Shown here piece by piece: positions 19,701 through 27,525 of a stretch of DNA of 58,253 nt (position 1 is the stretch's first letter; each line of letters starts with the position of its first letter). The stretch lies in the NCBI RefSeq assembly GCF_002847825.1, contig NZ_PKIZ01000002.1, forward strand, positions 1 through 58,253. The letters are read 5' to 3'. This DNA is from Kytococcus schroeteri. GTDB taxonomy: Bacteria > Actinomycetota > Actinomycetes > Actinomycetales > Dermatophilaceae. Both the position numbers and the translations under genes were made by a program. The notes beneath the pieces were generated by a model. The model did not search any database, was not told the origin of the DNA, and worked only from the letters and a program-made list of their open reading frames with translations.

Positions 19701-21525
19701 GATCGCCGCGCGCTCCGTGCCCGATGCGGACGTGCCGGCCTGGACGGCCGCACTGGAGGCCTCCCGGCGTGCGGTGCAGGTGCCGGTGGGTGGGCGCCCC
19801 TGCTGGGCGGCGGTGGAGGACGTGGCCCGCCTCCGCGACGCCCTGGGCACCCCCGTGCCGCCGGGCCTGCCGCTGGCCGCGATGGTGGTGAGCACCGACC
19901 CGCTCACCGACCTCGTGGTGCGCCACGCCCGCACCCACGGGCCGTTCACCCCCGACCAGCTGGCCACGCGCCTGGGACTGGGACGCGCCGTGGTGGTGCC
20001 GGCGCTACGGGCCCTGGTGCGCGACGGCCGCCTCGTGGAGGGTGCGCTGCGCCCGCTGGCGGCCGGGGGTGGCGAGGCGACCGACGGCATCGGCCCGGAC
20101 TTCTGCGACGCCGAGGTGCTGCGCCGCCTGCGCCGGCGCTCCCTGGCCGCGCTGCGCGCCGAGGTGGAGCCGGTGGGCGGCGAGGAGTTCGCGCGCTTCG
20201 TGCTGCGCTGGCAGGGGCTGTCCTCCCCTTCCCGCGGGGTCGATGCGGTGGCCCGCGCCCTGGAGCAGCTCACGGGGGCGGTGCTGCCGGCGAGCGCCGT
20301 GGAGACACTGGTGCTGCCGGCCCGCGTCCGCGACTACGCCCCGGCGATGCTCGACGAGCTGCTGGCCGGCGGGGAGTTCGTGTGGGTCTCCCACGGGCTG
20401 CTGGCCGGTGACGACCTGTGGGTCTCCTTCCACCCGGCCGACCAGGCACCGGTGACCCTGCCGGTGCCGCAGGACGCCCCGGACGCGGCGTCCGCCCGGG
20501 TGGAGGAGCTGCTGGCCCGACGCGGCGCCTCACGATGGGCCGAGCTGCACGCGGCCCACGAGGAGGCACCCGACGCCGAGCTGCTCACCACCTCCGGGGC
20601 CTGGACCGATGCCGTGTGGGAGCTCGTGGGGGCCGGTCGCCTCACGAGCGACACCTTCGCCCCGGTGCGCGCCCGGCTGTCGGGCGGCCGCACGGCGCAG
20701 AAGTCCCGCCCGCAGGCCCGTCGGGCCCGGGCCTCGGGGCGTCCGGCCTCGCTGCGCGGACTGGGGCTGGCCGGCGGACGGGGTGCGGGGGCGGCCTCGC
20801 CGGGGGCAGGGCTGCGCTCGGGGCGCCCGCCCTCCACGCCGGACCTGCTCACCGGCCGCTGGTCGCTGCTGCCCACCGTGGACACCGACCCCACCGTCCG
20901 CGCCGTGGCCGCCGCGGAGGTGGCCCTGGACCGCCACGGCGTGGTCACCCGCGGCGCGGTGGCCGCCGAGGACGTGGACGGAGGCTTCGCGGCGCTCTAC
21001 CGGGTGCTGGCCGCCGCCGAGGACGCCGGGCGCGTGCGCCGCGGCTACTTCGTGGAGTCCCTGGGCGCCGCGCAGTTCGCGCCCTCCGGCGCCGTGGACC
21101 TGCTGCGGACGGACCGCTCGGGCAGCCCGGCGGGCACCCGACCCGAGGGCTCTCCCGACGCCCGCCTGCTGAGCACCTGCGACCCCGCCGTGGTGCACGG
21201 CGCCGCCCTGTCCTGGCCCGAGACCACCGGCGGCGGCCACCGCCCCAGCCGCAAGGCCGGCGCGATGGTGGCGCTCGTCGACGGCGTGCCGGCCGTGTGG
21301 TGGGAGCGCGGCGGGCGCACTGCGCTGACCTTCACCACCGACCCGGCCCGGCTGGCCGCCGCGGCCCGCGCCGCCGCCGACGCGGTGACCGCACGCCGCA
21401 TCGCGGGGCTCTCGATGGAGACGATCGACGGGGAGCCCGCCCTGCGCAGCGAGTCGCCGCTGGTCGCCGCGCTGCAGGAGGCCGGCTTCGGTGCCACCCC
21501 CAAGGGCTGGAGGCTGCGTGCCTGA
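16732..21525 (+). CDS. lhr: Lhr-family large ATP-dependent helicase
   Basis: A 1597-residue superfamily 2 helicase, close to the usual length of Lhr (about 1500). Motif I is APTGSGKT (Lys51), motif Ia YVSPLKAL, motif II DEVH (Asp169) and motif III LSATV. In the second RecA-like domain LVFCNSRRSAERL and ATSSLELGIDMGAVD precede QRVGRAGHQVG (motif VI). Then come a winged-helix, the beta-barrel and a long C-terminal region with several winged-helix-like units. A low-complexity linker lies around residues 1330-1370. Mycobacterial Lhr is a 3'-to-5' ssDNA-dependent translocase that unwinds RNA:DNA hybrids and is linked to DNA damage. The downstream nei gene overlaps it by 8 bases, so they form a repair operon. 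Confidence 0.96.
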   Translation: MTADVLSRFSPATRAWFEASFAAPTAAQAGAWDAISRGEHTVVVAPTGSGKTLSAFLWSLDQFVPRPDHEVPTAPCSVVYVSPLKALAVDVERNLAAPLAGIGHAAVRLGTEPPRVGVSLRSGDTSPADRRRFASHGADVLITTPESLYLLLTSKAREQLSGVTTVVLDEVHTMAGSKRGAHLALTLERLDALLERPAQRIGLSATVRPVDEVGRWLAGGRPVTVVQPPATKQWDLAVHADVPDLADLATAPGAAPAPVPDAGEDLALPEHLTLADLSPEAADPRDRASVWPHVEQRIVDEIAAHTSTLVFCNSRRSAERLTARLNEIWAERTAGARAGEGTPPVLARAHHGSVSKEHRAEIEDALKAGTLPAVVATSSLELGIDMGAVDLVVQVESPPSVASGLQRVGRAGHQVGAVSRGSFHALHRQDLLETTVVVEQMRAGGIEALLVPANPLDVLAQQVVAACALDDWTVTDLHAMVRRAAPWADLSRPVLESVLEMLTGRYPSEDFADLRPRLVWDRVDDTLTARPGAQRLAVLSGGTIPDRGLFGVFLAGGEGPGRRVGELDEEMVYESRVGDVFTLGTSSWRIEDITHDQVLVSPAPGQPGKLPFWHGDGLGRPAELGGHLGAFVREVATGAEADVRERLVASGLDAWAVDNVVAHVQAQAEATTAVPDDRTVVVERFRDELGDWRVVVHSPWGSPVHAPWALVLAERLRGRFGVDVQAMHADDGIVLRLPDLGGWDAWSVPDAVPAGSGGTGADADSGTGPTPTTLDARSLDAALAELVALDPEEVHDEVTALVGGSALFASRFRECAARALLLPRRRPDRRQALWKQRQRAASLLEVAAGHPDFPIVLEAVREVLQDVYDVPALTELMRRMARREVRTVFVETHGASPFAQNLMFGYVAQFLYEGDSPLAERRAAALALDPTLLADLLGRSEGAGLRDLLDPQAVLDTEAELQHTAPDRRARHAEDLADLLRVLGPLDAEEIAARSVPDADVPAWTAALEASRRAVQVPVGGRPCWAAVEDVARLRDALGTPVPPGLPLAAMVVSTDPLTDLVVRHARTHGPFTPDQLATRLGLGRAVVVPALRALVRDGRLVEGALRPLAAGGGEATDGIGPDFCDAEVLRRLRRRSLAALRAEVEPVGGEEFARFVLRWQGLSSPSRGVDAVARALEQLTGAVLPASAVETLVLPARVRDYAPAMLDELLAGGEFVWVSHGLLAGDDLWVSFHPADQAPVTLPVPQDAPDAASARVEELLARRGASRWAELHAAHEEAPDAELLTTSGAWTDAVWELVGAGRLTSDTFAPVRARLSGGRTAQKSRPQARRARASGRPASLRGLGLAGGRGAGAASPGAGLRSGRPPSTPDLLTGRWSLLPTVDTDPTVRAVAAAEVALDRHGVVTRGAVAAEDVDGGFAALYRVLAAAEDAGRVRRGYFVESLGAAQFAPSGAVDLLRTDRSGSPAGTRPEGSPDARLLSTCDPAVVHGAALSWPETTGGGHRPSRKAGAMVALVDGVPAVWWERGGRTALTFTTDPARLAAAARAAADAVTARRIAGLSMETIDGEPALRSESPLVAALQEAGFGATPKGWRLRA

Positions 21526-22309
21526 GGGCGACACCGTCTGGCGCACCGCACGCCGGCTCCACCTCGCCCTGGCCGGACGGGAGCTCACCCGCAGCGACCT
21601 GCGCTGGCCGTCGCTGGCCACGGTCGACCTCACCGGCCGCACCACCCTGGAGGTCGTCGCCCGCGGCAAGCACCTGCTGCACCGCCTCGACGACGGCCGC
21701 ACCCTGCACTCCCACCTGCGCATGGAGGGCTCCTGGCGCGTGCACCCCGTCCCCGGGCCGGCGCGGCTGCCCGGCACCACGCGCGCCGTGCTGGCCAGCG
21801 CCGAGCACGTGGCCGTCGGCGCGTCGCTGGGGATGCTCGACCTCGTGCCCACCCGCGAGGAGCACACGCTGGTGGGCCACCTCGGGCCGGACCTGCTGGG
21901 GCGGGAGACGGAGCTCGAGGTGGTGCTCGACGCCTACGCGGCCCAGGGCGACCGCCCGGTGGGCGAGGCGCTGCTGGACCAGCGGCTCGCCTGCGGCATC
22001 GGCACGCTCTACGCTGCCGAGTCGCTCTTCCTGCGGCGGGTGGACCCGTGGGCCGGGGCGGGTTCGCTGCCGCGGGAGACCCTGACGGCCGTGCTCACCA
22101 CGGCACGGTCGGCCCTCGTGGCCAACTGCTCACGGGCGGTGCAACGCACCACGCCGCCGAGCCTGCGGGAGCCCACCTGGGTCCACGGCCGGGCACGGCG
22201 CCCCTGCCTGCGCTGTGGGACGCCGGTCCGCGTGGACCCCCTCGGCACGCCCCCGACGGACCGGGTGCTCTTCCACTGCCCCACCTGCCAGGGCAGCCAC
22301 CCGCGCTGA
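21518..22309 (+). CDS. nei: Endonuclease VIII-type DNA glycosylase (Fpg/Nei family)
   Basis: A 263-residue product starting with GTG at 21518, inside the end of lhr, with GGAGG 5 bases upstream. This start gives M-PEGDTVWR, and Pro2-Glu3 are the Schiff-base nucleophile and general acid of Nei. Lys at ARGKHLL (about residue 52) is the conserved lysine. The helix-two-turn-helix (LLDQRLACGIGTLYAAESLF) contains the lesion-sensing GIGxxY/N region, and a C-terminal zinc finger CLRCG...CPTC closes the protein. It removes oxidised pyrimidines and cuts the strand by beta/delta elimination. Actinobacteria have two Nei paralogues; this PEGDT group fits either. Translationally coupled to lhr. Confidence 0.93.
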   Translation: MPEGDTVWRTARRLHLALAGRELTRSDLRWPSLATVDLTGRTTLEVVARGKHLLHRLDDGRTLHSHLRMEGSWRVHPVPGPARLPGTTRAVLASAEHVAVGASLGMLDLVPTREEHTLVGHLGPDLLGRETELEVVLDAYAAQGDRPVGEALLDQRLACGIGTLYAAESLFLRRVDPWAGAGSLPRETLTAVLTTARSALVANCSRAVQRTTPPSLREPTWVHGRARRPCLRCGTPVRVDPLGTPPTDRVLFHCPTCQGSHPR

Positions 22310-22310
22310 C

Positions 22311-22637
22311 TCAGCCGACGGGCGTCGGGCGCAGCACCTGCTCGCGGGGGCCGCCGGGGCGGATGTCGGCCGGCGAGTCCGGCACGTTCACGGCCTCCTC
22401 GGCCTCGGCGATGGCCACGCGCACGGCCACGTCGTTGAGCATCTGGCTCACCGGCAGGTCCAGGGCACGGCAGATGGTGGCGAGCATCTCCGAGCTGGCC
22501 TCCTTCTCACCGCGCTCCACCTCGCTGAGGTAGCCCAGCGACACCGAGGCGTCCGAGGACACCTGGCGCAGCGTGCGGCCCTGCTCGCGGCGGCGCTCAC
22601 GCAGGACGTCGCCGACCTCGCGTCGAATGATCACCAT
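22311..22637 (-). CDS. clgR: XRE-family regulator ClgR
   Basis: A 108-residue product. The helix-turn-helix occupies residues 6-62: [40 protein letters not shown]. It is followed by [14 protein letters not shown] and an acidic tail ending in PTPVG. In actinobacteria ClgR activates clp protease and other proteostasis genes and is itself degraded by Clp. The tail does not end in the Ala-Ala seen in some orthologues. AGGAGG lies 6 bases before the ATG, within the overlapping end of cinA. Its stop is 1 base from the stop of the convergent nei. Position after pgsA and cinA supports the call. Confidence 0.9.
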   Translation of the reverse strand: MVIIRREVGDVLRERRREQGRTLRQVSSDASVSLGYLSEVERGEKEASSEMLATICRALDLPVSQMLNDVAVRVAIAEAEEAVNVPDSPADIRPGGPREQVLRPTPVG

Positions 22638-23241
22638 GCGCGCCTCCTGCGTCTCGTCGGTGGTCGGGGCCGTCAGGTCGACGGGACCCGAGGGGATCAG
22701 CCAAGTCTAGTTGCCTGAGAACTTCCTGCAGAGCCGCCCCCACGCTCTGCCGGCGCACCGCGGCGCGGTCGCCCGGGAAGTGGAACGCTCGGTGGGTGGC
22801 CTGGTGTTCCCCGGCACCCCCCTCGGCCGCCTCCCCGCCGTCCCCGCGCCATGCCAGGCCGACGAAGACCGTGCCCGCGGGGTGTCCGTCGGCGGGTCCC
22901 GGGCCGGCAACGCCGGTGGTCGCCACCGCCAGGTCCGCACCGCCCCAGGCCGCGGCGCCCAGGGCCATCTGCTCGGCCACGAGCCCGTCCACCGGCCCGG
23001 TCCGGGCCAGCCGCCCGGCATCGACGCCCAGCGCGGAGGCCTTGAGCTCCGTGGCGTACGAGACCACGCCCCCGCGGAGCACCGCCGAGGAGCCCGGCAC
23101 GTCGGTGAGCGCCGCACAGACCAGGCCGCCGGTGAGCGACTCGGCCACCGCGAGCGTGAGCCCGCGGGCCGTCATCCGCTGCACCACCGCGCGGGCGAGG
23201 TCGGTCACGGGCTCCCCGCCGGGCGTCGCCGGGTCGGTCAC
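22597..23241 (-). CDS. cinA: CinA C-terminal-type nicotinamide-nucleotide amidohydrolase (PncC)
   Basis: A 214-residue single-domain CinA. It deamidates NMN to nicotinate mononucleotide in NAD salvage. The motifs [20 protein letters not shown] (nucleophile Ser), [17 protein letters not shown] (Tyr and Lys) and [18 protein letters not shown] are all present. The N-terminal MoaB-like COG1058 domain is absent, as in most actinobacteria. The GTG start at 23241 overlaps the pgsA stop (GTGA). The last 30 residues are a basic, unconserved tail ([20 protein letters not shown]) that runs 41 bases into clgR, past its RBS and start. Confidence 0.88.
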   Translation of the reverse strand: MTDPATPGGEPVTDLARAVVQRMTARGLTLAVAESLTGGLVCAALTDVPGSSAVLRGGVVSYATELKASALGVDAGRLARTGPVDGLVAEQMALGAAAWGGADLAVATTGVAGPGPADGHPAGTVFVGLAWRGDGGEAAEGGAGEHQATHRAFHFPGDRAAVRRQSVGAALQEVLRQLDLADPLGSRRPDGPDHRRDAGGAHGDHSTRGRRRPA

Positions 23242-23861
23242 GCGGTGCCCCGCCGGCCGCGGCTCCACAGGCGGGCGGCGTCCCGCAGGTAGTCCAGGCC
23301 GGTCACCACGGTCACCACCACGGCCGCCAGCATCACCCACCACGCGATGGTGGCCACCACGCCTCCCAGCGGCATGAGCATCAGGCCCACGGCCACCGAC
23401 TGCAGCACCGTCTTGAGCTTGCCGCCGCGGCTGGCGGCCATGACGCCATAGCGGATCACCACGAAGCGCACCACCGTGATGAGCAGCTCGCGGGCCAGGA
23501 CCACGACGGTCACCCACCAGGGCAGCAGGTCGATCCAGCTCAGGCACACCAGCGCCGAGCCGATGAGCGCCTTGTCCGCGATGGGGTCGGCGATCTTGCC
23601 GAAGTCGGTGATGAGGTTGCGGCGGCGGGCCAGCTCCCCGTCGATGCGGTCGGTCACCGCGGCCAGCGCGAAGACCACGAACGGCCACCACGAATGCAGG
23701 TGGTCCTCCCCGGCGCCGGGGTCGCGCAGCAGGAGCCACACGAACACCGGCACCATGAGGATGCGCAGCACCGTCAGCGCGTTGGCGAGGTTCCACGGGC
23801 TGGGCTGTCCCGCCGCGGCGCCGGCGGGCACGGGGTCGACGGGCTGCTGCGGGGCGCTCAC
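23238..23861 (-). CDS. pgsA: CDP-diacylglycerol--glycerol-3-phosphate 3-phosphatidyltransferase
   Basis: A 207-residue integral membrane enzyme that makes phosphatidylglycerophosphate from CDP-diacylglycerol and glycerol-3-phosphate. The CDP-alcohol phosphotransferase motif is complete: Asp71, Asp74-Gly75, Ala78-Arg79, Gly88, Asp92, Asp96. Five or six hydrophobic segments are visible. The N terminus has a Pro/Ala-rich cytoplasmic stretch of 20 residues. The GTG start overlaps the rimO stop (GTGA), and its own stop overlaps the cinA GTG in the same way. Among actinobacterial CDP-alcohol transferases, location beside cinA and rimO favours PgsA over inositol or cardiolipin enzymes. Confidence 0.92.
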   Translation of the reverse strand: MSAPQQPVDPVPAGAAAGQPSPWNLANALTVLRILMVPVFVWLLLRDPGAGEDHLHSWWPFVVFALAAVTDRIDGELARRRNLITDFGKIADPIADKALIGSALVCLSWIDLLPWWVTVVVLARELLITVVRFVVIRYGVMAASRGGKLKTVLQSVAVGLMLMPLGGVVATIAWWVMLAAVVVTVVTGLDYLRDAARLWSRGRRGTA

Positions 23862-25474
23862 GCGGCGTCCCCGTCGACGCGGGCCACGAGGTCCACGCCC
23901 TGGCTGTCCACCACGGTCGCGTCCACGATCTCGCCGACGCCCACCCGGGCCGGGGCGCCGCTGGCGTCCACGAGCACCGTCACGCCGTCCACCTCGGGGC
24001 CCTGCTCCTCGGAGCGGCCCACCACCTGCTGGCCGGCCTCGCCCTCGTCCTCGACGGCCTCCACGAGCACGCTCACGCGGTCGCCCACGCGGTCGGCCGC
24101 GCGCTGGGCCATGACCTCCTCGGCGAGGTCGCGGATGTGCGCCACCCGCTCGTCGACGACCTCCTGCGGCAGCTTGCCGTCGAGCGTCTCGCCCTCGGTG
24201 CCGTCCTCGTCGGAGTAGCCGAAGACACCGAGCACGTCGAGGCGGGCCCGCACCACGAAGTCGGCCAGCAGCTCCACGTCCTGCTCGGTCTCGCCGGGGA
24301 AGCCGCAGATGACGTTGGACCGGATGCCGGCAGTGGGCGCCGCCGACCGCACCTGCTCGATGAGGCCGAGGAAGCCCTCGGCGTCGCCGAACCGGCGCAT
24401 GCGGCGCAGCAGCGGCCCCGAGGCGTGCTGGAAGCTCAGGTCGAAGTAGGGCACCACGCCGGGGGTCTCCACCATCGCGCGCAGCAGCTCGGGGCGCATC
24501 TCCGCCGGCTGCAGGTAGCTCACGCGCACCCGCTCGATGCCGTCGATGCCGGACAGCTCGGGCAGCAGCGCGTCGAGCAGCCGCAGGTCACCCAGGTCCT
24601 TGCCGTAGCTCGTGGTGTTCTCGCTCACCAGGAAGAGCTCCTTGACGCCGTTGTCCGCCAGCCAACGGGCTTCGGCGAGCACGTCGTGCGGGCGGCGCGA
24701 GAGGTAGGCCCCGCGGAACGCCGGGATGGCGCAGAAGGAGCAGCGGCGGTCGCAACCCGAGGCGATCTTCAGCGGCGCCCACGGCTTGTCGTTGAGCCGG
24801 CGGCGGATGACGGTACTCGGCCCCGATGCCGGCGCGGGGGCGTCCAGCGCGGCGTCACCGGGCTCCACCGGCGTCACCTGGTCGGCCAGGGTGAGGCCGG
24901 CCTCCTCGAGCTCCTGGGCCGTGGCCGTGCCGTGGCCCGGCAGCGAGACGCCCGCGGCCCCCTCCTGGCGGGCCACCGGCGAGAGCGGCAGCAGCCGGCG
25001 GCGGTCGCCCGGGGTGTGGGGCTCCGGCGCGTGCCCCGCGAGCACCGCCCGCAGCGAGGAGGACATGTCGGCATAGGAGTCGAAGCCCAGCACCGCGTCG
25101 GCCTCGGGCAGCTCGGCGGCCAGCTCGGCGCCGTAGCGCTCGGCCAGGCAGCCCACCGCCACCACCGCGCCGGTGCGCCCCTCCTCCTTGAGGTCGTGGG
25201 CGTCCAGCAGCGCGTCGATGGAGTCCTTCTTGGCCGAGTCCACGAACCCGCAGGTGTTCACCACCGTCACGTCCGCGCCGTCGGCCTCGTCCACGAGCTC
25301 CCACCCGGCGGCGGCCAGGCGGCCGGCGAGCTCCTCGGAGTCCACCTCGTTGCGGGTGCAGCCCAGGGTCGCGATGTGGACGCTGCGCACCTGGCCCCCG
25401 GAGGTGGTCTCGGGTGCGTTCTCGGCGGGCTCGGCGACCGGCGCGGAACCGGTGGGGAGGGAGGTGGAACTCAT
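23858..25474 (-). CDS. rimO: Ribosomal protein S12 methylthiotransferase RimO
   Basis: A 538-residue radical-SAM methylthiotransferase acting on an aspartate of ribosomal protein S12. After a 30-residue variable N terminus come [20 protein letters not shown] and [20 protein letters not shown], typical of RimO rather than MiaB. The radical-SAM cluster is CDRRCSFC (Cys241, Cys245, Cys248) followed by [12 protein letters not shown]. An insert of about 90 residues separates the two cluster domains. A C-terminal TRAM domain ends the protein. The start at 25474 is supported by a -10 element (TACCCT) 6 bases upstream. First gene of the rimO-pgsA-cinA-clgR operon. Confidence 0.95.
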   Translation of the reverse strand: MSSTSLPTGSAPVAEPAENAPETTSGGQVRSVHIATLGCTRNEVDSEELAGRLAAAGWELVDEADGADVTVVNTCGFVDSAKKDSIDALLDAHDLKEEGRTGAVVAVGCLAERYGAELAAELPEADAVLGFDSYADMSSSLRAVLAGHAPEPHTPGDRRRLLPLSPVARQEGAAGVSLPGHGTATAQELEEAGLTLADQVTPVEPGDAALDAPAPASGPSTVIRRRLNDKPWAPLKIASGCDRRCSFCAIPAFRGAYLSRRPHDVLAEARWLADNGVKELFLVSENTTSYGKDLGDLRLLDALLPELSGIDGIERVRVSYLQPAEMRPELLRAMVETPGVVPYFDLSFQHASGPLLRRMRRFGDAEGFLGLIEQVRSAAPTAGIRSNVICGFPGETEQDVELLADFVVRARLDVLGVFGYSDEDGTEGETLDGKLPQEVVDERVAHIRDLAEEVMAQRAADRVGDRVSVLVEAVEDEGEAGQQVVGRSEEQGPEVDGVTVLVDASGAPARVGVGEIVDATVVDSQGVDLVARVDGDAA

Positions 25475-25480
25475 GCTCCA

Positions 25481-25486
25481 AGGGTA
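25481..25486 (-). promoter_or_regulatory. -10 element TACCCT of the rimO operon, leaderless
   Basis: TACCCT on the minus strand is separated by 6 bases from the rimO ATG. No Shine-Dalgarno is possible, so a leaderless operon mRNA is predicted. Confidence 0.5.
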
Positions 25487-25553
25487 GGCGGTCACCCTGA
25501 ACGCCGGCGGCCCCGCGCGGCCCACCCGGCCACCCACCGGCTGTGGCGCCGGG

Positions 25554-25559
25554 CACAAT
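25554..25559 (+). promoter_or_regulatory. -10-like CACAAT of a predicted leaderless transcript
   Basis: CACAAT is followed by 7 bases and the ATG at 25567. It lies in the 92-base gap between divergent rimO and the dipeptidase. Confidence 0.45.
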
Positions 25560-25566
25560 GGGGCGC

Positions 25567-26766
25567 ATGCCTGACGTCGCCGCCATCCGCTCCCTGCTGC
25601 GCGAGTTCCCCCTCGTGGACGGACACAACGACCTGCCGTGGCGCCTGCACGCGCTCTCCCGGGCCGATGCCGAGTCCACCGACCTCACGGTGGCCGACAT
25701 CGGCGCCGGCACCCTGGGCACCCCCACCCAGACCCACACCGACCTGCCGCGCCTGCTCGACGGCGGCGTCGGCGCCCAGTTCTGGAGCGTCTTCGTGCCC
25801 GCCCACCTCTCGGGCGACAACGCGGTGAGCATGACCCTGGAGCAGGTCGACCGCGTGCGCTCCCTGGTGGCGCTCTTCCCCGACCGCCTGGAGCTGGCCG
25901 ACACCGCGGCCGACGTGCGCCGCATCCACGCCTCGGGCCGCATCGCCAGCCTCATGGGCGCCGAGGGCGGCCACAGCATCAACAACTCCCTGGCCACCCT
26001 GCGCATCCTGCGCGAGCTGGGCGTGCGCTACATGACCCTGACCCACAACAGCAACGTGGACTGGGCCGACAGCGCCACCGACGTGGAGAACATCGGCGGG
26101 CTGAGCCGCTTCGGCACCGAGGTGGTGGCCGAGATGAACCGCATCGGCATGCTGGTGGACCTCTCGCACACCTCCGCCGGGACGATGCGCGACGCCCTGG
26201 CCGCCAGCCGCGCTCCGGTGGTGTTCACCCACTCCGGTGCCCGGGCCGTCACCGACCACCCCCGCAACGTGCCCGACGACGTGCTGGAGCGCCTGCGCGC
26301 CAACGGCGGCGTGTGCATGGCCACCTTCGTGCCCAGTTTCGTCAACCAGGGCTCGGCCGACCACCGCTTCGAGCGCGAGGACGCCGCCCGCGCCGCCGGC
26401 CTGCAGCCCACCGACGACGGCTGGGAGCCCTTCATCGACCGCTACATGGAGGAGCACCCGCCACCGGAGGCCACGCTCGAGGACGTGGTGGCCCATGTGG
26501 AGCACCTCCGCGAGGTGGCCGGCATCGACCACATCGGCCTGGGCGGCGACTACGACGGCACCCCCGTGCTGCCCACCGGCCTCGAGGACGTCACCGGCTA
26601 CCCGCGCCTGCTGGCCGCGCTGGCCGACCGCGGCTGGAGCCGGGGCGACCTGGAGAAGCTGGCCGGGGCCAACATCCTGCGCGTTCTCGACGCGGCCGAC
26701 ACCGTGGCCGACGTGCTCGACGACGAGCCCAGCCGACGCTGGCGCATCGAGCAGCTCGACGGCTGA
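25567..26766 (+). CDS. Membrane dipeptidase (peptidase family M19)
   Basis: A 399-residue product of the renal dipeptidase family, zinc enzymes that hydrolyse dipeptides including D-amino acid substrates. Metal-site signatures are [14 protein letters not shown] (His and Asp), GAEGGHSI (bridging Glu), VDLSHTS and [14 protein letters not shown] (two His), and [10 protein letters not shown] (catalytic Asp region). No signal peptide is present, so it is probably cytoplasmic, unlike the mammalian GPI-anchored enzyme. The start at 25567 is preferred to an in-frame ATG eight codons upstream because of the -10 element and the conserved N terminus. A terminator follows 12 bases after the stop. Confidence 0.92.
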   Translation: MPDVAAIRSLLREFPLVDGHNDLPWRLHALSRADAESTDLTVADIGAGTLGTPTQTHTDLPRLLDGGVGAQFWSVFVPAHLSGDNAVSMTLEQVDRVRSLVALFPDRLELADTAADVRRIHASGRIASLMGAEGGHSINNSLATLRILRELGVRYMTLTHNSNVDWADSATDVENIGGLSRFGTEVVAEMNRIGMLVDLSHTSAGTMRDALAASRAPVVFTHSGARAVTDHPRNVPDDVLERLRANGGVCMATFVPSFVNQGSADHRFEREDAARAAGLQPTDDGWEPFIDRYMEEHPPPEATLEDVVAHVEHLREVAGIDHIGLGGDYDGTPVLPTGLEDVTGYPRLLAALADRGWSRGDLEKLAGANILRVLDAADTVADVLDDEPSRRWRIEQLDG

Positions 26767-26778
26767 GCCCGCTCCACC

Positions 26779-26809
26779 GCGGCCCCGCGCCACACCGGCG
26801 CGGGGCCGC
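26779..26809. terminator. Bidirectional terminator between dipeptidase and channel genes
   Basis: A 13-bp stem GCGGCCCCGCGCC with its complement around ACACC lies between the two convergent genes (stops at 26766 and 26830). Confidence 0.8.
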
Positions 26810-26829
26810 CGTGCGTGCGCGCCCCTGCC

Positions 26830-27525
26830 TCAGCGGCGGAACTTGGTGAGCGTCAGGCCCATGAGGCGGGCCACCACGAGCGCCACGTAGTTCATGCCCG
26901 CCATCTCCTCGAGGATGATGAACGAGCGGGCGTGGTTGCCGGCCGGCGTGATGTCCGACAGGCCGGTGCCGGTCATGGTGGTGAACGACAGGAAGATCAG
27001 CTCGAACCAGCTGAGCTTCTCCCCGTGCGGCGCGGCGAACGAGCCCGGCCAGATGAGCTGCACCGCCCCGTAGGTGTACGCGAACGCCCACGCGGCCACG
27101 GTGAAGGTGGCGCCGGTGGCCCACAGCTCGTCACTGGTCACCCAGTTGTCCGAGAACATGTACACCAGCAGGGCGAAGACCACGTAGAAGTAGAAGACCG
27201 CGTGGAAGCACATCGACGCCAGCTCGATGCCGGTGACCTCCGGGAGGAGCACCTCCCCCACCGAGAGCGCCACCGCTGGCACGCCCACGAGGCCGCCCAC
27301 CCAGGTGAGCAGCGGCGTGCGCCGCACCGCGCGCAGGGCGAGCACCAGGGTGAGCAGGCCGAGCACGGCGATGGCCAGGCGCCCCGCCCCGCTCTCCCCG
27401 GTGAACGGGTAGGCGATGACGCTCAGCAGCTGCACCACGAGCAGCACCGCCGAGGGGTTGCTGGCGATGCCGCGGCGGGCCTTGACGTGCCACGGCGTCG
27501 GCGGGCGCACGGGGTTGCGGTACAT
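26830..27525 (-). CDS. Potassium-channel-like membrane protein with atypical selectivity filter
   Basis: A 231-residue product with about six hydrophobic segments. The last two flank a pore-like segment, SFTTMTGTGLSDITP, with the filter region at Thr185-Gly-Thr-Gly-Leu-Ser-Asp191. Canonical K+ filters read TVGYGD; here the spacing TGTG-x-x-D is kept but Tyr is missing. This is the two-helix ion-channel fold (Ion_trans_2 type) behind four extra helices. Ion selectivity is uncertain. Its ATG overlaps the ftsK stop (TGATG), so it is translated with ftsK. Ends at a terminator. The N terminus is basic and cytoplasmic. Confidence 0.7.
   Translation of the reverse strand: MYRNPVRPPTPWHVKARRGIASNPSAVLLVVQLLSVIAYPFTGESGAGRLAIAVLGLLTLVLALRAVRRTPLLTWVGGLVGVPAVALSVGEVLLPEVTGIELASMCFHAVFYFYVVFALLVYMFSDNWVTSDELWATGATFTVAAWAFAYTYGAVQLIWPGSFAAPHGEKLSWFELIFLSFTTMTGTGLSDITPAGNHARSFIILEEMAGMNYVALVVARLMGLTLTKFRR

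Noticed and set aside
16546..19938. An open frame of 1130 codons on the minus strand opposite lhr
   Set aside because: Composition is His/Gly/Arg/Val-rich without any family motif, as expected for the reverse frame of a high-GC gene. The plus strand encodes a clear Lhr helicase.
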